From the NCBI GenBank assembly GCA_016207285.1, contig JACQPW010000101.1, positions 1 through 9,288 on the forward strand: DNA of 9,288 nt, in the 5' to 3' direction. This document shows positions 5,103 to 9,288 of this stretch, piece by piece. Each line of letters opens with the position of its first letter. The first letter of the stretch is position 1. A program made the position numbers and the translations under genes. The DNA comes from Candidatus Kerfeldbacteria bacterium (GTDB lineage Bacteria; Patescibacteriota; Patescibacteriia; UBA9570). Below the pieces are notes generated by a model. The model was not told the DNA's origin. It saw only the letters and a program-made list of their open reading frames with translations, and searched no databases.

Positions 5103-8100
5103 GTGTTGCACTTATCGCGGCAATTAGGCCGTTTCATAAAGATCATTGAAGCTCGTTTTAGAGAAGCTCGTGCCTTTACCAAAATCATTCTTGGCATTGG
5201 TTTGCTTGTATCTCTCATTTTCCAGGGTCTGTTGCACGTTATCGTGCTGTTTTTTTATCCCTCGACAACTAGTTTTGCACATTTGCATGAAATGCGGCCA
5301 ACTGGTAGTTACAAAGCTTCATTTACTGAACATAGTAATTGGTTACGCCGGTTAAAGGTTGGTTCAACCAGTGCTCTCGTGGTAGTGGCCTTTTTGACGA
5401 CGATCGTGAACGTCTTTTTTCTCACGGCTCAACCGGTGTATGCGGTCGTGCGCACCTGGGATGGCGGTGGCGGTGCAGATACTTTATGGAGCAACTGTGC
5501 AAACTGGTCTGATAATACCTGTCCTACATCGTCTGATATCGCTACGTTTGATGCGACCTCCACCAATAATGTCACCATTGCGACTACGTTGACTGGTTCC
5601 ACGGCACCGGCCGGAATTGATATCAATACGGGCTACACCGGCATCATTACCCAGAATACGGGCGTTTCTGTTACTGTCGGAAGTTCTGGTTACGACCAAG
5701 CCGATGGTACGTTTACGGGAGGTAATTCCGCCATCACCATCAACGGCGCTTTTACCCTCTCGAGCGGCATATTTACCTCAACGTCCGGAACGCTCACCGT
5801 GAGCGGCAACTGGACACATACCGCCGGAGGTACGTTTAGCAGTAGCGGAACCGTAGCGATTACTGGGGGTGACAAAACTCTGGATGTGAATTCCACGGAA
5901 ACTTTTACCAATTTAATTTTCAATGTGAATGTGGCTTCTGTGAGGGTCATAGCGAATAGTGACACGCTCACTGTGACCGGTACACTGACTTTAACGGAGG
6001 GTTCCGTAAATCAAACAACCGTTCCCGCGGCGGGTACTATTGTCGTTCAGGGCAGTATTTCCCATAATGCCAATTTTGACGGGGGGACCGCTCATGTCTA
6101 TTTGGAAAGTTCCGGTACGGTTAGCTTTTCGAGCGGTTCGATGACCGGTTTTAAATTGAACAGCGCCGATGCCGTCGCCACAGGGCCCACCAGCGGGACT
6201 TTGACTTTTGAACAAGCCGTCACCATTGCCGCCGGTACGTTTAATGCGGGTGACGGGGCCATCACGGTGGCCAGCGGCCTGCTCTTTACCGTATCCGGAG
6301 GCACGTTTAACGGAGGCGCCGGGACCGTTACCATGAACGGCGGGGTCACTATCTCCAGTGGGACTTTTAACGCGGGAACCACCACCACTTTTTTCTGTGA
6401 CAGCTGTACGTTTACGCTGTCCGGCGGGACATTTGCGGCGGGTTCGGGGACTCTGAGTGTGGCCACACACTGGACGCAAACCGACGGAGCTTTCTCGGAA
6501 GGTACCAGTACGGTGATTTTCTATAGAGCCAACGGAGCGAAGACTATTGATGTGAACAGTACGGAAACTTTTTATAACTTGACCTTCAACCAGACTACCG
6601 GTAACACCAAAACGGTGGCGAATAGCGATACGCTCAATGTGAGTAATACCCTCACTTTAACGGAGGGAATTATCACTCAAACCACTATCCCGGCTGCGGG
6701 CAGCTTGTCTGTAAGTGGAAATGTCACGGTGGGAACCGGTTTTGACGGGGGAACAGCCACGCTGACTTTTACGGGAAGTGGCACTCAAACCTTTGATTTA
6801 ACAGGTGGCGAGGCTACTTTCAACGGGGATATTACTGTTAATAAAAGTGGCGGAGAAGTGGATCTACTTTCCGCTTTAACAATGGATGCAGCCAATCAAG
6901 ATCTCACGATTCAAGAAGGCACCTTTGACCTTTCCGGTTTTGGTCTTTCGGTGACCGGTGTGGGTGTCGAGAAGATCATTATCGAAAGCGGCGGCAATCT
7001 TCAATTGCAAGGCAGTGAAACAATCACGAGTGACAGTGCCAGCTATCCGCAGCTCGATTCAGGGAGTACCGTGACTTACGACGGAACAGCCGGTCCTTAC
7101 ACGTTGAAAGACTATACATATAGTAATCTTAAGATTAACGGATCGGGAGCGGCGTTCAGTCCGGCAGGAAATGAGGTTTTGAGTGGAAGCCTGACCGTCA
7201 CCGCGGGAACATTTGACATCAACGATTTAACACTGGCCATTAATGGAACAACTACCATTAACGGAGGAACGGTAAAAACCGGAACCAATACGGTTACGTT
7301 TGGAGATGCGGGAGCAGATACCATTACCATCTCCAGCGGAGAGCTAAACATCGAGTCGGATACACCTGCGACCGACATTGTGAAAAATGGGACCACGTGG
7401 ACTAATTCCGGCGGAACCATCACGTATAATGCCGCCACGGGGATCACGGTGAATGTTTTGGCTGTGCTGGAGCCTTACTTCAACCTGACCATCGATTCTT
7501 CCGGAAGCATTTACAGTTTGGCGGAAGACACGGACGTGGATGGAACCGTCACACTCACGGCGGGGACGTTATCCGTTTCGGGTTCCAACTTTGGCATGAC
7601 GGTGGGAGGAGGTTGGACGGATGCGGGCACGGGCCTCTTTACGGAGGGAACGGGTACGGTGACTTTTGATGGCACCGGAACGATCAATTCCAATGAGGCT
7701 TTTGAAAATGTAACGATCAATTCGGCCGGGACTCTCACGCTCGGGGCGGCCTTGGATGTAGACGGAAATCTCACCATTACGTCCGGAACATTGGATGTGA
7801 GCGGAACGAATTATGGGGTGACGGTGGGAGGGAATTGGGCGAAGACGGGAACGTTCACGCAGCGCAGTGGCACGGTGACTTTGGATACTGTAGGGACCAC
7901 ATCAACAATTTCGGGGAGCACGACATTTAATAATCTGACATGTACCACAGCCAATAAGCCTTTGACATTTACGGCTGGCACTACGCAGACAGTGAATGGT
8001 ACATTGACACTCACCGGATCGGCCGATAACTTAATTGTGTTACGGAGTAGTGTGAATGGCAGTTATTGGAATTTGAACGTGGCCGGCACATCAGCCGTCA

Positions 8101-9288
8101 GCTACGTTGATGTGAAAGACTCTGATGCATCCAGTGGGAATGCGCTTGATGGTTCTACTGGCGGTACCGATTCTGGGCATAATCTCAACTGGACTTTCAA
8201 TGTAGCACCCACCGCACCCACGACATTGTATAGCAACAACACAGCCGATACAGCCCAGAGCGGTTTGGCGAACCCAGGCAATTTAACCGATGCCACCCCA
8301 AATTTTTCTGCCATCTATAATGACTCAGACGTTGGTGATATCGCCAACAAGTACTGTATTGAAGTCAATACGGCCAGTAATTTTGGCGGCACCAACCTGT
8401 GGTTTTCGGATGGAGCCAGTTGCGGCACGGGCTCGGCTATTAGCAATATTACGGCAGGTAGTCGTTCCAGTGATAAAGAATATGCGGGCTCGGCCTTGAG
8501 TTGTGGCACCACCTATTATTGGCGGATCAAGTTCTGGGATGATAGCAATGCCGCCGGTAGTTTCTCGGCGGCCGCTAACTTCCAAGTGAATTGTGCCCCA
8601 ACCGTGGCGACAGACTCTGGTGCAGTGAACGAGGATGCTGTCTACAGTGGAGACTTAGCGCACGTGGATGGAGACAGTGATGCGGTCACCTATAGCATTG
8701 TGAGTACCACGAGTAACGGGGTCACCACTCTAACCAATACCAGCACTGGTATATTTACCTATACTCCGACTGCAGATTTTAATGGTTCAGATAGTTTCAC
8801 GTACCGCGTCAATGACGGCACGGTGTTTTCCAACACAGCCACCTTCACCATCACCGTCAATTCCGTCAATGATGTGCCGTCTTTTACGAAAGGCGCCAAC
8901 CAAACTGTACTGGAAGATGCTGGTGCTCAAACCGCATCCGGCTGGGCAACTGGTATGAGCACTGGACCAAGCAATGAATCTTCTCAAACCTTAACCTTTA
9001 ACGTCAGCAACGATAATAATAGTTTATTCTCTACTCAACCCGCGGTGAACGCCAGCACGGGTAATCTCACGTACACGCCAGCTGCCAATGCTAATGGTTC
9101 AGCTACCGTCACAGTGAATCTGTCTGACAACGGTGGCACAGCCAATTCGGGAGCTGATACCTCCGCCAACCAAACCTTTACCATTACGGTCACAGCTGTT
9201 AATGATGCTCCGTCTTTTACGAAAGGCGCCAACCAAACTGTACTGGAAGATGCTGGTGCTCAAACCGCATCCGGCTGGGCAACTGGTA
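5103..9288 (+). CDS. Giant secreted/surface repeat protein (adhesin-like), 3' end beyond the window
   Basis: I translated this frame throughout: no stop occurs from 5103 to 9288 (at least 1395 codons), and it runs off the edge. Residues counted from GTG 5103: a basic N-terminus, a hydrophobic helix (about 28-51), a second basic-hydrophobic segment (82-114) ending LTAQPVYA that resembles a signal peptide cleaved after A114, then TWDGGGGADTLWSNCANW (118-135), a start typical of large beta-repeat exoproteins. Residues about 200-995 are Thr/Ser/Gly/Asn-rich beta-strand repeats (GTF-x-x-G, TLTVSG) suggesting a beta-helix stalk. YVDVKDSDASSG to HNLNW (1001-1030) is a linker seen in such proteins. 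An FN3-like domain (about 1034-1164) is followed by a cadherin/VCBS-like domain (about 1165-1258) with FTYTPTADFNGSDSFTYRV, then 111-residue repeats from 1259. Role in attachment or cell contact is inferred. There is no Shine-Dalgarno; alternative starts are TTG 5106 or ATG 5292, the latter removing the first helix. No anchor or export partner is visible. Confidence 0.85.
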   Translation, partial: MLHLSRQLGRFIKIIEARFREARAFTKIILGIGLLVSLIFQGLLHVIVLFFYPSTTSFAHLHEMRPTGSYKASFTEHSNWLRRLKVGSTSALVVVAFLTTIVNVFFLTAQPVYAVVRTWDGGGGADTLWSNCANWSDNTCPTSSDIATFDATSTNNVTIATTLTGSTAPAGIDINTGYTGIITQNTGVSVTVGSSGYDQADGTFTGGNSAITINGAFTLSSGIFTSTSGTLTVSGNWTHTAGGTFSSSGTVAITGGDKTLDVNSTETFTNLIFNVNVASVRVIANSDTLTVTGTLTLTEGSVNQTTVPAAGTIVVQGSISHNANFDGGTAHVYLESSGTVSFSSGSMTGFKLNSADAVATGPTSGTLTFEQAVTIAAGTFNAGDGAITVASGLLFTVSGGTFNGGAGTVTMNGGVTISSGTFNAGTTTTFFCDSCTFTLSGGTFAAGSGTLSVATHWTQTDGAFSEGTSTVIFYRANGAKTIDVNSTETFYNLTFNQTTGNTKTVANSDTLNVSNTLTLTEGIITQTTIPAAGSLSVSGNVTVGTGFDGGTATLTFTGSGTQTFDLTGGEATFNGDITVNKSGGEVDLLSALTMDAANQDLTIQEGTFDLSGFGLSVTGVGVEKIIIESGGNLQLQGSETITSDSASYPQLDSGSTVTYDGTAGPYTLKDYTYSNLKINGSGAAFSPAGNEVLSGSLTVTAGTFDINDLTLAINGTTTINGGTVKTGTNTVTFGDAGADTITISSGELNIESDTPATDIVKNGTTWTNSGGTITYNAATGITVNVLAVLEPYFNLTIDSSGSIYSLAEDTDVDGTVTLTAGTLSVSGSNFGMTVGGGWTDAGTGLFTEGTGTVTFDGTGTINSNEAFENVTINSAGTLTLGAALDVDGNLTITSGTLDVSGTNYGVTVGGNWAKTGTFTQRSGTVTLDTVGTTSTISGSTTFNNLTCTTANKPLTFTAGTTQTVNGTLTLTGSADNLIVLRSSVNGSYWNLNVAGTSAVSYVDVKDSDASSGNALDGSTGGTDSGHNLNWTFNVAPTAPTTLYSNNTADTAQSGLANPGNLTDATPNFSAIYNDSDVGDIANKYCIEVNTASNFGGTNLWFSDGASCGTGSAISNITAGSRSSDKEYAGSALSCGTTYYWRIKFWDDSNAAGSFSAAANFQVNCAPTVATDSGAVNEDAVYSGDLAHVDGDSDAVTYSIVSTTSNGVTTLTNTSTGIFTYTPTADFNGSDSFTYRVNDGTVFSNTATFTITVNSVNDVPSFTKGANQTVLEDAGAQTASGWATGMSTGPSNESSQTLTFNVSNDNNSLFSTQPAVNASTGNLTYTPAANANGSATVTVNLSDNGGTANSGADTSANQTFTITVTAVNDAPSFTKGANQTVLEDAGAQTASGWATG
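5178..5258 (+). other. First hydrophobic helix of the surface protein
   Basis: The translation here includes IILGIGLLVSLIFQGLL and HVIVLFFY, about 24 apolar residues long enough to span a membrane. It lies upstream of the signal-peptide-like segment and is preceded by a basic stretch (RFREARAFTK), suggesting a cytoplasmic N-terminus. If ATG 5292 were the true start, this helix would not be made. Confidence 0.6.
5346..5444 (+). other. Signal-peptide-like segment
   Basis: RRLK is followed by an apolar core (ALVVVAFLTTIVNVFFL) and TAQPVYA, a good signal peptidase I site by the A-x-A-like rule (V-Y-A). The mature chain would begin VVRTWDGGGG. This is the main sequence evidence that the protein is exported. 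Confidence 0.7.
5874..6128 (+). repeat. Beta-repeat module, copy 1 (offset 666 nt)
   Basis: The 85 codons starting KTLDVNSTETF align without gaps to those starting at 6540 (KTIDVNSTETF). By my hand count about 47 of 85 residues are identical, including ANSDTL, TLTLTEG, PAAG and FDGGTA. This is an internal duplication with a 666-nt (222-residue) offset. Confidence 0.8.
6234..6503 (+). repeat. Short beta-rung repeats, GTF-x-x-G type
   Basis: The Phe codon of the motif G-(T/A)-F-x-x-G recurs at 6240, 6306, 6366, 6432 and 6492, so steps alternate 66 and 60 nt (22 and 20 residues). Earlier members with about 20-residue spacing are at 5712, 5772 and 5835. The period suits one rung of a right-handed beta-helix. 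A lone C-x-x-C lies within the array at 6396-6407. Confidence 0.7.
6540..6794 (+). repeat. Beta-repeat module, copy 2 (offset 666 nt)
   Basis: Partner of the module at 5874-6128. The repeat extends at DNA level in patches, for example around GCGAATAG...GA-ACGCTCA and CTCACTTTAACGGAGG-like strings, but third positions differ widely, so this duplication is old. Confidence 0.8.
7533..7976 (+). repeat. Tandem pair of 74-residue beta-repeat units
   Basis: DVDGTVTLTAGTLSVSG at 7533 recurs as DVDGNLTITSGTLDVSG at 7755, a 222-nt step. Both are followed by (S/T)N(F/Y)G(M/V)TVGG(G/N)W and then a GTVT strand, with one two-residue gap. They look like two units of the stalk region in tandem. Confidence 0.7.
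8877..8955 (+). repeat. Exact 79-nt direct repeat, copy 1
   Basis: Identical base for base to 9210-9288. It encodes PSFTKGANQTVLEDAGAQ and TASGWATG, the start of a cadherin-like tandem domain. The period between copies is 333 nt (111 residues), in frame. Confidence 0.95.
9210..9288 (+). repeat. Exact 79-nt direct repeat, copy 2 (cut by window end)
   Basis: Second copy of the repeat at 8877. It is still identical at the last base, so the real match length is unknown and more copies may follow outside the window. The bases just upstream (GCT versus GTG at the codon before CCG) differ, so the left boundary of exact identity is at 9210. Confidence 0.95.

Noticed and set aside
5146..5355. Short + strand frame with Cys-rich hydrophobic translation
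   Set aside because: It starts at TTG without a ribosome site and overlaps the frame that continues into the signal peptide and stalk; the other frame is much better supported.
5991..6479. Long open frames on the minus strand across the surface-protein gene (also 7112-7447, 7511-7777, 8102-8314)
   Set aside because: They mirror the biased Thr/Gly/Val codons of the + strand repeat gene, giving low-complexity Val/Pro/Ala or Arg/Gly-rich peptides with no recognisable domain, no ribosome site and mutual overlap. The + strand frame explains the region.
8877..9288. Direct repeats as CRISPR, att site or IS boundary
   Set aside because: The copies are in frame, encode the same cadherin-like domain start, and are spaced by one domain length; they are coding repeats.

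Overview
The window reads like a small-genome bacterium, most plausibly a member of the Candidate Phyla Radiation (Patescibacteria). This is an inference from style rather than from a marker gene: short intergenic distances, overlapping genes, weak or absent Shine-Dalgarno sites at the first genes of transcription units, and a very large Thr/Ser/Gly/Asn-rich secreted repeat protein of a kind I associate with that group. All genes are on the + strand. No open frame I read through contains an in-frame UGA, and two genes end in UGA, so the standard stop codons appear to hold. No tRNA, rRNA, CRISPR array, IS element or transposase was seen.

Region 1 (1-117) is a G-rich leader with a hairpin and a G-quadruplex-type motif, followed by an extended -10 promoter whose predicted start point lies at the first codon.

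Region 2 (118-5050) is a tightly packed five-gene operon in which every junction overlaps (40, 26, 4 and 4 nt): a PfkB-family (ribokinase-like) kinase, RibD (deaminase/reductase), RibBA (DHBP synthase/GTP cyclohydrolase II), a stand-alone ADP-dependent NAD(P)H-hydrate dehydratase (NnrD, YjeF C-terminal type), and a ribose-phosphate pyrophosphokinase (Prs). RibA and RibD convert GTP to the ribitylaminopyrimidine phosphate, and RibB makes the four-carbon unit from ribulose 5-phosphate. Lumazine synthase (RibH), riboflavin synthase (RibE) and the intermediate phosphatase are not in the window. The flanking kinase, Prs and NnrD tie flavin precursor supply to pentose phosphate/PRPP and nicotinamide cofactor upkeep.

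Region 3 (5051-5102) is a 52-nt spacer with a T8 run and a good extended -10 promoter placed immediately before the next frame.

Region 4 (5103-9288, continuing past the window) is one uninterrupted reading frame of at least 1395 codons with no stop. It encodes a giant secreted or surface protein: an N-terminal membrane helix, a second hydrophobic segment that looks like a signal peptide (cleavage after ...PVYA), a long beta-strand repeat region (probably a beta-helix or stalk), an FN3-like domain, and cadherin/VCBS-like tandem domains. Its last visible 79 nt are an exact copy of sequence 333 nt upstream. The frame starts at a non-ATG codon and runs off the window edge, so it is easy to miss.

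I see no clearly new defence or mobile system. The points of most interest are the truncated flavin operon with its unassigned kinase, the two promoters that suggest leaderless transcripts, and the mosaic, internally duplicated surface protein.
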